Counted from the stretch's first letter, positions 34,501-44,254 are shown. The stretch: DNA of 64,000 nucleotides from Olivibacter jilunii (GCF_900607235.1 NZ_LR027848.1:857241-921240), one strand, 5' to 3'. Translations and numbers: made by a program. The notes: generated by a model from the letters alone, not told the origin.

Positions 34501-34865
34501 TTGTGTTGCCAGGGGTTAATCCCGACGGCTCTCCCAACGCAACCCGCGTAGAAGCCTATGACAATTCTGTAACACCTTATGGTTATGCCAATAATCCGCA
34601 AGCGGGATTTATTTACGACGCGGGATATATTAAACTTAGAGAAGTTTCGCTTACCTATAGCTTACCTAATAGGTGGCTGGCCAATACCAATTTCTTCAAA
34701 GGGATTGACTTTTCTTTAGTGGGCAGAAACCTTTGGTTAATTCATAGTAATGTACCTTATGCAGATCCCGAAGGGGGCTTAAGCTCCGGTAACTTACAGG
34801 GTATTCAAAGTGGGGTGTACCCTGCTGTTCGGAATTTTGGATTTAATGTTCGAATGAGGTTCTAA
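31596..34865 (+). CDS. SusC/RagA-family TonB-dependent outer-membrane transporter (pair 1)
   Basis: A 1089-residue TonB-linked beta-barrel that imports a nutrient, usually an oligosaccharide or peptide, captured by its SusD partner. A signal peptide (1-21, ending LYA) is followed by a carboxypeptidase-regulatory-like domain (about 24-100), a TonB-box-like LSEVVVTALG, the plug (GYAAQEVRSEDI to GSRASNGVIMITTKKG) and a 22-strand barrel ending in a terminal phenylalanine (NVRMRF). It is most like the SusC of pair 2 (shared NPYWERYKNYQND segment). The first codons can fold as a hairpin (31603-31620). The SusD gene follows after 21 nt. The substrate is unknown, because no enzyme genes are nearby. 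Confidence 0.95.
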   Translation: MKQKLLSFFLVSLALLGSLYAQERTIRGKVTAKDSGEPLPGVSVMAVGTSSGSTTNEEGIYSISVPANAKALIFSYIGFEKETVSIGNQTVIDVELSQDAQALSEVVVTALGIERKRNELGYAAQEVRSEDITRTRDNNFTNALSGKVAGLDIKQSGTMGGSTNVVMRGYKSLTGNNQALFVIDGVPVSNVNTNTDLQEDADAQNQGRGGYDYGNAAADINPDDIESINVLKGAAASALYGSRASNGVIMITTKKGKKNSTNITINSGLTIGKIDKSTFAKYQKEYGAGYVNQYSEEGYASPDGNFWYETVFGNSGPALVVPFTEDASYGAAFDPNLLVYQWDAFDETSPNYGKATPWVGAQNDPSKFYKTGLNSMQSISIDGGGDVTTYKVGYTRNDETGVLPNSKITKNMFNLSGSHQINDKLTVSATANFSRVDAIGRYGTGYDGRNPNQGFRQWWQTNVDIRELERAYEREGRNVTWNWSDIDATGPIYSNNPYWERYKNYQNDSRNRYFGSAVVNWKPLEWMDVMGRVTFDGSNEFQEERLAIGGAEVPEYQRYDRTYSEANYDLMLNFHKDLAEDLTFTGLLGSNLRRNYLSAIRAQTNGGLAYEGIYSLSNSIFPIEPPKERYERIGVDGIFANANFGYKETYFIEGSIRRDQSTTLPTDNNVYWYPSVAGSFLFSNLLKDSNWLDYGKLRVNYAEVGNDASALSLYNTYTINTPFNGIPMASIAEELRNSNLKPERTKSFEVGLEMNFWDSRVGFDASYYRSTSFDQIMAVTVSSATGYDRRWVNAGSLRNQGFELSAFVIPVRTNDFSWTLNLNFARNRNKMIELYEGNNNLQLGTFQGGITLNATLDQPFGTLRGVDYLYLDGHHGDPDYRIVGEDGYYLTSSPDQVLGNINPDWLGGIQNNFKYKDFSLSFLIDIKKGGSLFSLDQYYGMSTGIYPETAGLNDLGNPKRLPISQGGGVVLPGVNPDGSPNATRVEAYDNSVTPYGYANNPQAGFIYDAGYIKLREVSLTYSLPNRWLANTNFFKGIDFSLVGRNLWLIHSNVPYADPEGGLSSGNLQGIQSGVYPAVRNFGFNVRMRF

Positions 34866-34886
34866 TAATATTAAGATCGTATACAG

Positions 34887-36314
34887 ATGAAAAGAATATT
34901 CTTATATATTGCGCCCCTAGTTTTGTTAGCTTCGTGCGCAAAAAACCTGGACGACTATAATGTCGATCAGAAAAATCCTGCAGAAGTTTCGCAGGCGCCA
35001 CTCTTCAGTAATGCACTGAAAGAACTTACGGATGATGTAACTTCTCCGAGCGTTAATATCAATGTGTTTCGGTTTTGGATTCAGCAATGGACTGCCACGA
35101 CATACCAAGACGAGCCTCGATATAACTTTGTTACCCGAAATATTCCTGAAAATTTTTGGGAGCCGCTTTATCAAGAAGTTTTACATGATCTAAAGCAAGC
35201 AAAGACTTATGCAACCGAGGATACGGAAATTGAAGACGTTCAACGGAATAATCAAATAGCTGCTATTGAAATTACTTCTGTTTATGCCTGGACGGTGCTC
35301 GTCAATACATGGGGAGATGTACCTTATACAGAGGCTCTTTCCGATATCGGCCAACCAAAATACGATGATGCAGCCACGATTTACGGCGATTTACTGAATA
35401 GATTGGATGCGGCGATAGCCATGATAGACCCGAGTGGAGAAGGTTTTGGCAGTGCAGATTTATTGTATGGTGGTGACATGGCCGCTTGGCTGAAGTTTGC
35501 GCATAGCTTAAAACTAAAAATGGCCATAACTCTTGCTGATGTAGACGAGCTCAGGGCACGTGAAATCATCACAGCTTCAGCAGCAGCTGCTTTTACGAGC
35601 AATGCAGACAATGCCGCCTTTGCCTATGTTTCGGCCTCGCCTAATAATAATCCGGTTTCCAATAATTTGAATTCTCAGTTTACTTCGCGGCAAGATTACG
35701 TAGCTGGAGGACCGTTTGTTAATGTATTGAATAGCTTGGAAGATCCAAGGCGCCCATTCTTCTTTACTACCGTTAATGGTGAATATGTTGGTGGAGGAAT
35801 TGGGTCCAGTAATCAATATTCAACGAACTCCAAGCCAAGTGATAAAGTAATTGCCCCTGATTTCGAAGCACTGCTACTCGATTATTCGGAAGTAGAGTTC
35901 ATTTTAGCGGAAGCTGCTGCCCGATGGGGCATCGGAGGCACACCAAGCGAGCATTATAACAAAGCGATTGAAGCATCTATCACCTATTGGGGTGGAGACG
36001 ACCGCGATGTAGCGAACTATTTAGCGCAGCCAGCGGTTGCTTATGCTAGCGCTTCGGGTGATTGGAAAGAAAAGATTGGCGTTCAAAAGTGGTTAGCTTT
36101 ATATAACCGAGGTTATGATGCCTGGGTAGAATGGAAAAGACTTGATCACCCTCAGCTGGAGCCTGCCTTCCGAGCGGTGGACCCGGGCATTATACCTAAC
36201 CGACTCACTTATCCGGTGAGCGAACGTACACTGAATGGTACCAACGTAGACGCTGCGGCCTCAAAATTAGGAGGAGATGATGTGGTTCATAAAGTTTTCT
36301 GGGATGTGAATTAA
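34887..36314 (+). CDS. SusD/RagB-family surface lipoprotein (pair 1)
   Basis: A 475-residue nutrient-binding outer-membrane lipoprotein that forms the lid of the SusC transporter. The lipoprotein signal ends in LLASC (Cys17). The sequence belongs to the SusD-like branch with the opening LDDYNVDQKNPAEVS and helical TPR-like repeats (VNTWGDVPYTEALS; LLYGGDMAAWLKFAHSLKLK), found also in pair 2. A terminator follows 27 nt after the stop. Confidence 0.93.
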   Translation: MKRIFLYIAPLVLLASCAKNLDDYNVDQKNPAEVSQAPLFSNALKELTDDVTSPSVNINVFRFWIQQWTATTYQDEPRYNFVTRNIPENFWEPLYQEVLHDLKQAKTYATEDTEIEDVQRNNQIAAIEITSVYAWTVLVNTWGDVPYTEALSDIGQPKYDDAATIYGDLLNRLDAAIAMIDPSGEGFGSADLLYGGDMAAWLKFAHSLKLKMAITLADVDELRAREIITASAAAAFTSNADNAAFAYVSASPNNNPVSNNLNSQFTSRQDYVAGGPFVNVLNSLEDPRRPFFFTTVNGEYVGGGIGSSNQYSTNSKPSDKVIAPDFEALLLDYSEVEFILAEAAARWGIGGTPSEHYNKAIEASITYWGGDDRDVANYLAQPAVAYASASGDWKEKIGVQKWLALYNRGYDAWVEWKRLDHPQLEPAFRAVDPGIIPNRLTYPVSERTLNGTNVDAAASKLGGDDVVHKVFWDVN

Positions 36315-36340
36315 GCGTCAATTAGCTATTATAAATTTGA

Positions 36341-36369
36341 AATGCCTTCCGCAAGGGAGGCATTTTTTG
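36341..36369 (+). terminator. Terminator after SusC/D pair 1
   Basis: Hairpin ATGCCTTCC-GCAA-GGGAGGCAT (one G-T wobble) followed directly by TTTTTTG. Confidence 0.82.
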
Positions 36370-36500
36370 TTATGACGTTTTCCGTCGAAGATTCAATAAA
36401 TCAAGCGATAAAGAGAAATTGCCAAAATGTTACAATTGAGACTTCTAATATTGTTCTAATGTATCTGAGCCACATTTTTTGTAACATTTTTTTATTTTTT

Positions 36501-36800
36501 TTGAAAATTTTAAAATAGAAGGAATATTTGCGGTTGAATTTAACATTTTTTAACATCTAGCTAATATTAAAGCTTGTTAGCTACAAGCGAATAGACGAAT
36601 CTTTTATGTACTTCCAAAGAACATAAGAAGGTTTACTGAGGATACAAAAAGAAGTACTTACGATAGAGGAAATGGATACCCAAGCGAGGGCATACGTACT
36701 TATTATTAAACCAGGTGAATAGATTCTATTCAGCCAATCTTTTCTCTTTTATTTAATTGCTTATAATACCCTATTTTATATTTTAACTAAAATCAAACAC
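36501..36800 (+). promoter_or_regulatory. Promoter and leader of SusC/D pair 2
   Basis: TTG (36501-36503, within a run of Ts as TTTG), 19 bp, AATATTTG (36523-36530; seven of eight matches to TAnnTTTG). The leader to ATG 36801 would be about 265 nt and holds no gene. Its last bases, TATTTTAACTAAAATCAAAC, closely resemble the ends of the leaders of pairs 3 and 4. Confidence 0.5.
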
Positions 36801-39800
36801 ATGAAACAAAAACTACTAAGTTTTTTTCTGGCGTCATTTCTGCTCTTGGGAGTGGCTTATGCGCAGGAGAGAACGATTAGAGGAAAGGTGACTTCTTCAG
36901 CAGGAGAAGCTTTACCTGCAGTGTCCGTGATTGTCACGGGTACAACTACCGGTACACAAACCAATGCAGAAGGTAATTTTAGCCTGAATGTACCCGACGG
37001 AGCAAGTTCCATCACCGTATCTTACATTGGATACACTAAACAAGTTATTAACCTAACGCAGTCGAATACTTATAATGTCGTCCTTTCGGAAGATGCTGCG
37101 CAGCTGAATGAGGTTGTTGTAACTGCATTAGGTATATCGCGCCAAAAAAAATCCCTTGGTTATTCCGTTCAAGAGATTAAAGGTGAAGATGTTTCCCAAA
37201 CAAAGCAAACAAACTTTGTGAACAACTTAAATGGTAAAGTAGCAGGGGTACAAGTTGTAGGAGGTAGTGGTAACATGGGTGGATCTGCTAAAATCAGCAT
37301 TCGTGGCATTAGTTCCATTACAGGAAATAACAATCCGCTTTTTGTGGTAGACGGTATTCCTATGGACAATTCGAACTTTGCTCCAATAAGCGCTACAACG
37401 GGTAAGCCAGGAACAAACCAAGCGCGCGGTGCCGGTGGTTATGATTATGGAAATACCATTCAAGACATCAATCCAGATGATATAGAAAGCTATTCCGTAT
37501 TAAAAGGAGCTGCAGCAACAGCACTATATGGTAGTAGGGCACTAAACGGGGTCATTTTAATTACCACAAAGAAAGGCTCTAAGAAGAAAGGCTTGGGTGT
37601 TTCTTACAATTTTAATGCACAGATGGATAAGGTCTATAAGTTGCCTGACTACCAAAATCAATATGGAGGAGGAGCTTGGGATGATGAACTTGGCGGACCA
37701 CAACCTTTTCAAAGACTATATACACCAAATGGAACTTATCAAGATGAAAATGGCGAACGTTACGATTTATTGGTAGATTATGCGAGAGACGAATCTTGGG
37801 GACCGAAATTCGATCCTAATCTGCTTGTAAGACACTATTGGTCGTTTGAAGGTGATGAGGCTGGTGTAAGTGCTCCTTGGGTGGCACACCCCAATAACGT
37901 ACGCGATTTTTTTGAAACAGGCATGACCTATACAAATAACGTCGCGTTGGACGGTGCTAATGATCAAGGAAGTTTTCGCGTTGCTTATACGAATTTGAGC
38001 CAGAACTTTATACTACCTAACTCTAAATTCGAAAAGAATAACATTTCCTTTAATGGTAATTACAATTTCTCTCCCCGCCTTCATGCGGATTTGAGTGCTA
38101 ATTACGCTGGAACAAAAGCAACCGGTCGTCCGGGAACCGGGTATGACGGCGCTAACGTTATGCAACAGTTCAACAACTTTGGACAGCGCAGCTGGGATAT
38201 TGAACATATGCGGAACTATGAAAATCCTGATGGTTCTCAACGTACATGGAACAGAAGAGCATACGACGATCCTGCAGCGAATTACACTGACAACCCGTAT
38301 TGGACACGTTATAAAAACTACCAGAATGATGGAAGGGATCGGTTCTATGGTGTTTTTGGCTTAACTTATGACATCACGGATGAATTGAAGGTAAGTGCCA
38401 AAGCGATGACTGATTTTTATACCGATATACGTCAAGAGCGGATCGCCTTTGGATCCAATGCCGTGCCATTTTACTCCCACTACGAACGTTTCAATAAAGA
38501 AGAGAACTTCGAAGCCAGAATTAGCTACAATAAGACATTTAACGATTTCAGTGTAAATGCGATGGCGGGTGTTAACAGAAGGGAAAATCAGTATCGTATC
38601 AATGGTGGACAAACAGTAGGCGGATTAAACGTAAAAGACTTTTTCAATTTGCGTAACTCTACATCTCCAGCCTTACTCATTGAACAATTGTTTCAAAACC
38701 GGATGAATTCGGTGTTCGCCAGTGCCTCATTCGGTTATAAAGATTTTATTTACTTAGATCTTACCGGAAGAAACGACTGGTCTTCAACTTTGCCTGCTAA
38801 TAATAATTCATTCTTTTATCCGGCAGCATCTGCCTCATTCGTTTTCTCAGAATTGGGATCAATGCGTGACTCCGGTTGGTTAAACTTTGGAAAGTTGCGT
38901 TTCGGAGCAGCTAAAGTAGGTAACGATACGGACCCTTATCGTCTGCTGAATATCTTTGAACCGGATCAAAGTATTGGCGACAATCCAAGCTATACGCGTC
39001 CATTGCAACTCAATAATCCAAACCTGAAGCCTGAAACGGCGGTTGAATACGAGGCCGGTTTAGAGATGCGCATGTTTGACAACCGTTTTGGATTTGACTT
39101 TTCAGCCTACCATAAAACGGCAAAAGACCAAATTATTCCGTTGGCGATTTCACCGACTTCCGGATATTCCAGCAGAATTATTAATGCCGGAAAAATGCAA
39201 AATAAAGGTCTAGAATTGGCTATTTACGGTACTCCAATTAAGACAAGCGGTGGTTTCACTTGGGATGCAACTTTCAACATTGCAAGAAACGTTAATAAAC
39301 TTATAGAGCTGTATACCGATCCGGTAACTGGTGAAAGAGTGACCAATCTAACAATAGGAACAGCACCTTTTATTGCTACCATTAATGCTGAAGAAGGCGA
39401 ATCCTACGGAAGTATCATGGGAACTAATTTCGTGTACGACGAAAACGGCGATAAGGTTGTATTACCAAATGGATTGTATAAAGTAAGTAATGGTGTAGAA
39501 AAAATTGGAAGCATTTTGCCAGATTTTACCGGAGGCTTTATGAATACATTTAGCTACAAAGCCTTTTCTTTAGGCGTAAACTTTGATTTTCAATCAGGTG
39601 GAGATGTTTTCTCAATTACGAACCTGTTCGGTAAATCATCGGGTCTTTTTGAAGAGACCGCTGCAAATGGTATCAGAGAAAATGGAATTATCGTACCTGG
39701 CGTTAAAGAAGACGGTACCCCTAATGATGTTTCAATTGATGCATATACGCACTTTAATGCAAATGGTGGACAAAGAATTGCTGCTGAGAATGTATATGAC

Positions 39801-40046
39801 GCGAGTTATATTTATCTAAGAGAGGTAAACCTTGGCTACAACTTGCCTAAATCTTTTGTAGAGAAATTGAGATTGCAAAGTGTTCGAGTTGCCTTGACAG
39901 GTCGGAATTTATGGCTTATGAAGTCGAATATTCCACATGTTGATCCATCGGCAATTGCTTTATCAACAGGCAATCTTCAAGGTATTGAAGGGGTATCGAT
40001 GCCTTCTACAAGAACCTTTGGCTTTAATCTAAACGTAACTTTTTAA
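36801..40046 (+). CDS. SusC/RagA-family TonB-dependent outer-membrane transporter (pair 2)
   Basis: A 1081-residue SusC-like transporter: signal peptide (1-21, ending AYA), carboxypeptidase-regulatory-like domain (about 24-98), TonB-box-like LNEVVVTALGI, plug with GKVAGVQVVGGSGNMGG and YGSRALNGVILITTKKG, then the barrel with C-terminal FNLNVTF. It is the nearest relative of the pair 1 SusC in this window, probably by duplication, though the barrel loops differ, so the ligands may differ. The hairpin at its start (36808-36825) is perfectly paired. The SusD gene begins 11 nt after the stop. Confidence 0.95.
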   Translation: MKQKLLSFFLASFLLLGVAYAQERTIRGKVTSSAGEALPAVSVIVTGTTTGTQTNAEGNFSLNVPDGASSITVSYIGYTKQVINLTQSNTYNVVLSEDAAQLNEVVVTALGISRQKKSLGYSVQEIKGEDVSQTKQTNFVNNLNGKVAGVQVVGGSGNMGGSAKISIRGISSITGNNNPLFVVDGIPMDNSNFAPISATTGKPGTNQARGAGGYDYGNTIQDINPDDIESYSVLKGAAATALYGSRALNGVILITTKKGSKKKGLGVSYNFNAQMDKVYKLPDYQNQYGGGAWDDELGGPQPFQRLYTPNGTYQDENGERYDLLVDYARDESWGPKFDPNLLVRHYWSFEGDEAGVSAPWVAHPNNVRDFFETGMTYTNNVALDGANDQGSFRVAYTNLSQNFILPNSKFEKNNISFNGNYNFSPRLHADLSANYAGTKATGRPGTGYDGANVMQQFNNFGQRSWDIEHMRNYENPDGSQRTWNRRAYDDPAANYTDNPYWTRYKNYQNDGRDRFYGVFGLTYDITDELKVSAKAMTDFYTDIRQERIAFGSNAVPFYSHYERFNKEENFEARISYNKTFNDFSVNAMAGVNRRENQYRINGGQTVGGLNVKDFFNLRNSTSPALLIEQLFQNRMNSVFASASFGYKDFIYLDLTGRNDWSSTLPANNNSFFYPAASASFVFSELGSMRDSGWLNFGKLRFGAAKVGNDTDPYRLLNIFEPDQSIGDNPSYTRPLQLNNPNLKPETAVEYEAGLEMRMFDNRFGFDFSAYHKTAKDQIIPLAISPTSGYSSRIINAGKMQNKGLELAIYGTPIKTSGGFTWDATFNIARNVNKLIELYTDPVTGERVTNLTIGTAPFIATINAEEGESYGSIMGTNFVYDENGDKVVLPNGLYKVSNGVEKIGSILPDFTGGFMNTFSYKAFSLGVNFDFQSGGDVFSITNLFGKSSGLFEETAANGIRENGIIVPGVKEDGTPNDVSIDAYTHFNANGGQRIAAENVYDASYIYLREVNLGYNLPKSFVEKLRLQSVRVALTGRNLWLMKSNIPHVDPSAIALSTGNLQGIEGVSMPSTRTFGFNLNVTF

Positions 40047-40056
40047 TTGACAGCAA

Positions 40057-41523
40057 ATGAAACGATATAATTATAAAATTGGCTTTCTAGCTATTTTAGG
40101 CCTAATAGGACTGGGGTCTTGTACGAAGAGCTTTGAGGAGCTTAATTATGACCCAAACAACGCACATGAGGTCAACCCTGAATATTTGTTATCCTATGCA
40201 CAGAAAAACGCGATGGATAATACTTGGGATGAATGGCAGAATGGACGTTTTGGTTTACTCTACTCGCAACAGTGGTCGCAACCGGATTATACAGAAGAAA
40301 GTAGATATCAAATTAGAACCAATGTTAACTATAATCTTTGGTTGGCATATTACCATGATGTACTTAATAATTTAGAGGAAAGTGTTAAGCAAAACGAGGC
40401 AGATTTAATTAGCGGGTCGCCGAATAAATCAGCTATCTCTAAGATATTAAAAAGCTGGGCGTTTCATGTTTTGACAGATATCTATGGAGATATTCCTTAT
40501 AGCGAAGCCCTTCAAGGAGAGGCTGCGCTTAACCCTAAATATGAATCATCGCAGGTCATATACGCTGATTTGTTAAAAACCTTGCAAGAGCAGGTGAGTA
40601 TATTGGACGAAAGTCAGCCAAGCTATGGCTCTGGCGATAATATCTACGGAGGTGATGTTCTAAAATGGAAAAAGTTCGCGAACTCGCTTATCGTAAGAAT
40701 CGCCTTGCGTATGGTAGACAAAGACACACAGGCTGCGAGAAGTGCGATTGAAGCCGCGGTGAGCTCGGGCGTTTTTCAAGGTAATGAAGATAATGCACTC
40801 TATCACTATTTAGCAAACGCTCCGAATAACAATCCAATCAACGAAAGTTACAAATCAAGAACGGGCGATTTTTCAGTTTCGAAGACGTTGGTTGACTACA
40901 TGAAGGAAGTTAATGATCCAAGATTGCCTGTTTATGCAAGTCCTGCAGCCGTAAGCGGTGAATATATTGGTTATGTATATGGATCTTCCACTGTCATTAA
41001 CGCTAATCAAGTTTCCTTGCCTGGTACACGTATTAGAGCAGCAGAAGAACCTGGAATTTTTATGAGCTATCCTGAAGTAGCTTTTGCTTTAGCTGAAGCA
41101 GCAGAAAGAGGTTTTAGTGTAGGGGGAACTGCCGAAGACTTTTATAAAAAAGGGATTACTGCCTCTATGAACTATTGGGGTGTTACGGATGCCAACGCTA
41201 TTAACCAATATATAGCAGGAAGCCCATATAACAGCAGCGACTGGAAGAATGTGATAGGAGTACAAAAGTGGTTAGCTATGTATATGCAGGGAATTCAAGC
41301 ATGGTTAGAAAGAATACGTCTTGATATCAAAAAACCTGGTGGGGCCCAATTATTTGTTGCTCCAGTTAGCGGAAGCCTTGATCAAAACGTTGATTTTGTG
41401 CCGTACAGAATGACTTATCCGGTTGAAGAGCAAACAAGAAATGCGGTCAATTATAGAGAAGCCGTTTCAAAGATCCCTGGAGGCGTTGATTCTAAAGGCG
41501 CTAAACAGTGGTGGATGCCGTAG
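40057..41523 (+). CDS. SusD/RagB-family surface lipoprotein (pair 2)
   Basis: A 488-residue SusD-like lipoprotein with lipobox GLGSC (Cys22). It matches the pair 1 SusD in plan and in segments such as LTDIYGDIPYSEALQ, NIYGGDVLKWKKFANSLIVR and IGVQKWLAMY. It should bind the ligand for the SusC of this pair at the cell surface. A long terminator hairpin follows. Confidence 0.93.
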   Translation: MKRYNYKIGFLAILGLIGLGSCTKSFEELNYDPNNAHEVNPEYLLSYAQKNAMDNTWDEWQNGRFGLLYSQQWSQPDYTEESRYQIRTNVNYNLWLAYYHDVLNNLEESVKQNEADLISGSPNKSAISKILKSWAFHVLTDIYGDIPYSEALQGEAALNPKYESSQVIYADLLKTLQEQVSILDESQPSYGSGDNIYGGDVLKWKKFANSLIVRIALRMVDKDTQAARSAIEAAVSSGVFQGNEDNALYHYLANAPNNNPINESYKSRTGDFSVSKTLVDYMKEVNDPRLPVYASPAAVSGEYIGYVYGSSTVINANQVSLPGTRIRAAEEPGIFMSYPEVAFALAEAAERGFSVGGTAEDFYKKGITASMNYWGVTDANAINQYIAGSPYNSSDWKNVIGVQKWLAMYMQGIQAWLERIRLDIKKPGGAQLFVAPVSGSLDQNVDFVPYRMTYPVEEQTRNAVNYREAVSKIPGGVDSKGAKQWWMP

Positions 41524-41543
41524 TCCCCATATTTGTCATGTAT

Positions 41544-41586
41544 AAACAGTGGGGCTTTCTTTAAAACTAAGAAAGCCTCGCTGTTT
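41544..41586 (+). terminator. Terminator after SusC/D pair 2
   Basis: Long hairpin with arms of about 18 nt (AAACAG..GGCTTTCTT / AAGAAAGCC..CTGTTT, two mismatched positions) and a 7-nt loop. The rest of the gap 41587-41797 shows nothing clear. Confidence 0.75.
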
Positions 41587-41797
41587 AAAAATCTTGCATG
41601 TTTCATCTAAATCTCTTTTGTCAATTGTACTAATCTCTTAAATTCAGGAGTTTTACAATTGATAAATTAGCTCCGTATAGATGGAGGTTCAATGACCGTT
41701 AGTTTTGTTTAAAGACAAGGGAGTTTGATATTTAGTTTGAGATGGGGATAGAGTTTTATATTGCACAAAGTATTCTACTCGTTTTTATTGATAGTAT

Positions 41798-42916
41798 CTA
41801 GAACATTCCCTTAGCGGTAATAACAACAATTGGGATGCTATTATTTACAATATTGTTGATTCTAACGCGAACAGATGTTGCCGTTTTACTCAATACGGTT
41901 GCACCACTTACCTCGAATGATGTATTCGATAAACCGATTTCTTCAGGCAAATAGTAAATAACGGTTTGCTCTAATGGTCGTACAACAGGTTTGCCAAGTA
42001 TTTGAAAATCCGCAGGGGCCCTCACTTCAAATTCAAAACCATCTATGGTATCCGTGCAGGAAAAGAATCCCATCTTTCCGCCGTTATTTCCTAGAGATTT
42101 TATTGTCACACTTGAGCCAATATTACTTCCAACGATTTGTGAGCCTCCCTTTACATACCATTTTACTGGTATGTTTATAATAAACCCACTTGCACTATAT
42201 CCGATGGTTTGAGTAGTACCAACGCACATCTCTTCTTCTCCTTCAAACTGAAGAACAGACGTTTTTGTAATTTTCATATTTTTTAGGTAAAGATATGTTG
42301 GTTTTGAAACTTGACTTGATGCTCTAAATACGATATAGTTAGAGCATTCGTTCGCTGTAAAGCTCAGATTGACTGTTTTGCTTTGGTTTTTTGGAGTATT
42401 CTTTTGCCCTTGTGGAATTTTCCATGATACTACGTTATCATTAGATGTTCTTAATAAAAGTGGCTTCAATGAACAGAGATCTGTTGCGCTGCTCAAATTT
42501 AAACTCTTTAACGTGAATATCTCGAGTTCTGGGAAATAGGTTTTGCAATCTACACCCAAAAGACCACAGTCATCGTTGTACCCCTCCATATTGACTGGCA
42601 CACTAATGGCATAGTTATTACCTTTGACGAAGTTATGCTTAAAGATTATATATGCATTATCTGAGAAGCCTAGCTCAAATTTTATCAGACTGTCACTTTT
42701 GCCTCGCGTCACATTCCCAGATATCTTATACAGTGTGTCGATTTTCATCGATCCGGCTGGGGTATAGTTTGGGTTAAACCGATTAATCGTTTTGATGAGT
42801 GAAGGAGTTGGTGGAATAACTGCTGCTATTTTTTGAATGGGTTGAAGCTTCGCATCGATTTGCTTATCTTCTTCTTTTGAGCACGACCAAACAAGGACTG
42901 AGCCACATGCGTCCAA
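41798..42916 (-). CDS. Surface lipoprotein with Ig/PKD-like domain; signal peptide probably damaged
   Basis: A protein of unknown function related to the lipoprotein encoded at 47552-48862. Both share a domain with QIVGSN(I/V)GSSVTIKS and GGKMGFFSC-like text, which looks like an Ig/PKD-type beta-sandwich. A stretch with lipobox VWSC lies at the start, but this frame closes only a few codons further upstream (TAA at 42932-42934 region), and the only start is TTG 42916. A one-base shift near 42921 would join it to an upstream frame from ATG about 43001 (MFDLSTQNTRLFSRTPSFSL) and give a full lipoprotein signal. So the gene is either frameshifted at its 5' end or starts at an unusual place. The IS element inserted about 100 nt upstream may have cut off its promoter. 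Confidence 0.6.
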   Translation of the reverse strand: MDACGSVLVWSCSKEEDKQIDAKLQPIQKIAAVIPPTPSLIKTINRFNPNYTPAGSMKIDTLYKISGNVTRGKSDSLIKFELGFSDNAYIIFKHNFVKGNNYAISVPVNMEGYNDDCGLLGVDCKTYFPELEIFTLKSLNLSSATDLCSLKPLLLRTSNDNVVSWKIPQGQKNTPKNQSKTVNLSFTANECSNYIVFRASSQVSKPTYLYLKNMKITKTSVLQFEGEEEMCVGTTQTIGYSASGFIINIPVKWYVKGGSQIVGSNIGSSVTIKSLGNNGGKMGFFSCTDTIDGFEFEVRAPADFQILGKPVVRPLEQTVIYYLPEEIGLSNTSFEVSGATVLSKTATSVRVRINNIVNNSIPIVVITAKGMF

Positions 42917-43020
42917 AACGCTGAAAAATAATTAAGGAAAAAGAAGGAGTACGGCTAAAAAGCCGTGTGTTTTGAGTGCTTAAATCAAACATTAACCTCC
43001 GATGGTACCATCCGCTGTGC

Positions 43021-44254
43021 GGATAGCATGAATGCCATAAAGATAACATACCTGATGAATAAATATAAGTTTATTCAGTCAGTTATTGTCTTATTTTCCG
43101 AGGGAAAAATTCGACAGGCTGGTAAAAAAGCATGGTAGCGATAAGCACAGGAAAGGGATCAACAGCTGGGCCCACTTTGTGTCGATGCTGTTCTGCCATA
43201 TAGGTGGAGCCAGTTCCGTCCATGATATCAGCAAGGGCCTTAGGATCACCACGGGCAATATCAACCACCTGGGTATAGGTCGCGTTCCTTGCAAATCAAG
43301 TCTTTCCTATATCAACAGACATCGTAGTTACGAACTCTTCAGGGACTTTTATTATAAAATGCTGGAAGAGTTGTGGCATCGGCACAGTTTCGCCCTTACG
43401 GGTCTTAAAAGACTGAAACGGATTGTATATCTGCTGGACGCCACGGTGATTCCCCTGTGCCTGAAGGTGTTCGACTGGGCTACCTACCGTAGCACCAAGG
43501 GGCAGTGAAGATGCATACGGTGCTGGATTATGATGGCTGCCTGCCGGTATTCACTGCCATCACCGAAGGAAGTGTCCATGAGATCAATGTGGCAAAAAAG
43601 CTTTCTTTTCCCCTCGGGAGCGTCATCGTAATGGACCGGGGATACGTTGATTATAAATGGCTATGTGTTTTGGACAGCAACCGGTGTTTTTTTGTTACCA
43701 GGGCAAAAACGAACATGGCCTACCGGATTGTTGAAGATAATACCGAAAAAAGTGCGGGCAATACCTTTATCCTTGCAGACCGGCTTATTACCCTTACTGC
43801 CTGGAAGGCTTCAGCGGAATACAGCGGGGAAATGCGCATGGTTGTTTATTTGGACAACACAACGGGGCAGGAATACACCTTTATTAAAAACAATCTCCAC
43901 TGGAAGGCACAGACCGTGGCTGATATCTATAAAGAAAGATGGCATATCGAAGTGTTCTACAAACACGTAAAACAGCACCTGAAAATAAAATCATTCGTGG
44001 GCACAAGCGAAAATGCAGTAAAAATACAACTCTGGACTGCTCTGATTGCTGTGCTGCTCCTAAAATTCTTACAGCAGAAAGCCGGATACAGATGGTATTT
44101 GTCCAATCTGGTAACATTTATCAGACTGAATCTCTTTGTTAAAATCGGACTTATAAACTGGCTCAACAATCCTTTCTACGACCAAAAGCAGATTATAGAA
44201 ATAGGGCAGCTGAAATTATTTGATGGTTAAATTTATGCCAACACCCGGGGATAG
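43021..44254 (+). mobile_element. IS4-family insertion sequence, decayed
   Basis: About 1.2 kb with one transposase gene. Subterminal sequences are inverted relatives: ATGCCATAAAGATAAC near 43032 and the reverse complement TTGGCATAAATTTAAC near 44228-44243 (12 of 16 identical). GGATAG occurs at both ends (43021-43026 and 44249-44254) and may be a target duplication, but this is shorter than usual for IS4, so the exact ends are uncertain. It sits between two divergent lipoprotein genes. Its base use (richer in G+C) differs from the AT-rich neighbours. Confidence 0.65.
43055..44230 (+). pseudogene. IS4-family transposase with two frameshifts
   Basis: DDE transposase of about 390 residues, read in three frames. 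ATG 43055 gives MNKYKFIQSVI; a shift near 43085 leads to LSYFPREKFDRLVKKHGSD and on to the first catalytic Asp (YLLDATVIPL). A second shift at the G-run near 43499 (one G missing in AAGGGGCAGTG) leads to KMHTVLDYDGCLPVFTAIT, the second Asp (IVMDRGYVDY) and the IS4 signature Y-x2-R-x3-E-x6-K in YKERWHIEVFYKHVK. All catalytic residues remain, but the frame is broken twice, so the element should not be active on its own. Confidence 0.85.

Noticed and set aside
42864-43049. A separate 61-codon gene on the - strand before the lipoprotein
   Set aside because: It is better explained as the other frame of the damaged signal-peptide region of the 41798-42916 gene.
43490-43510. Programmed frameshift in the IS4 transposase
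   Set aside because: The site has no clear slippery heptamer and a second frame break lies near the start of the gene, so simple decay is more likely.
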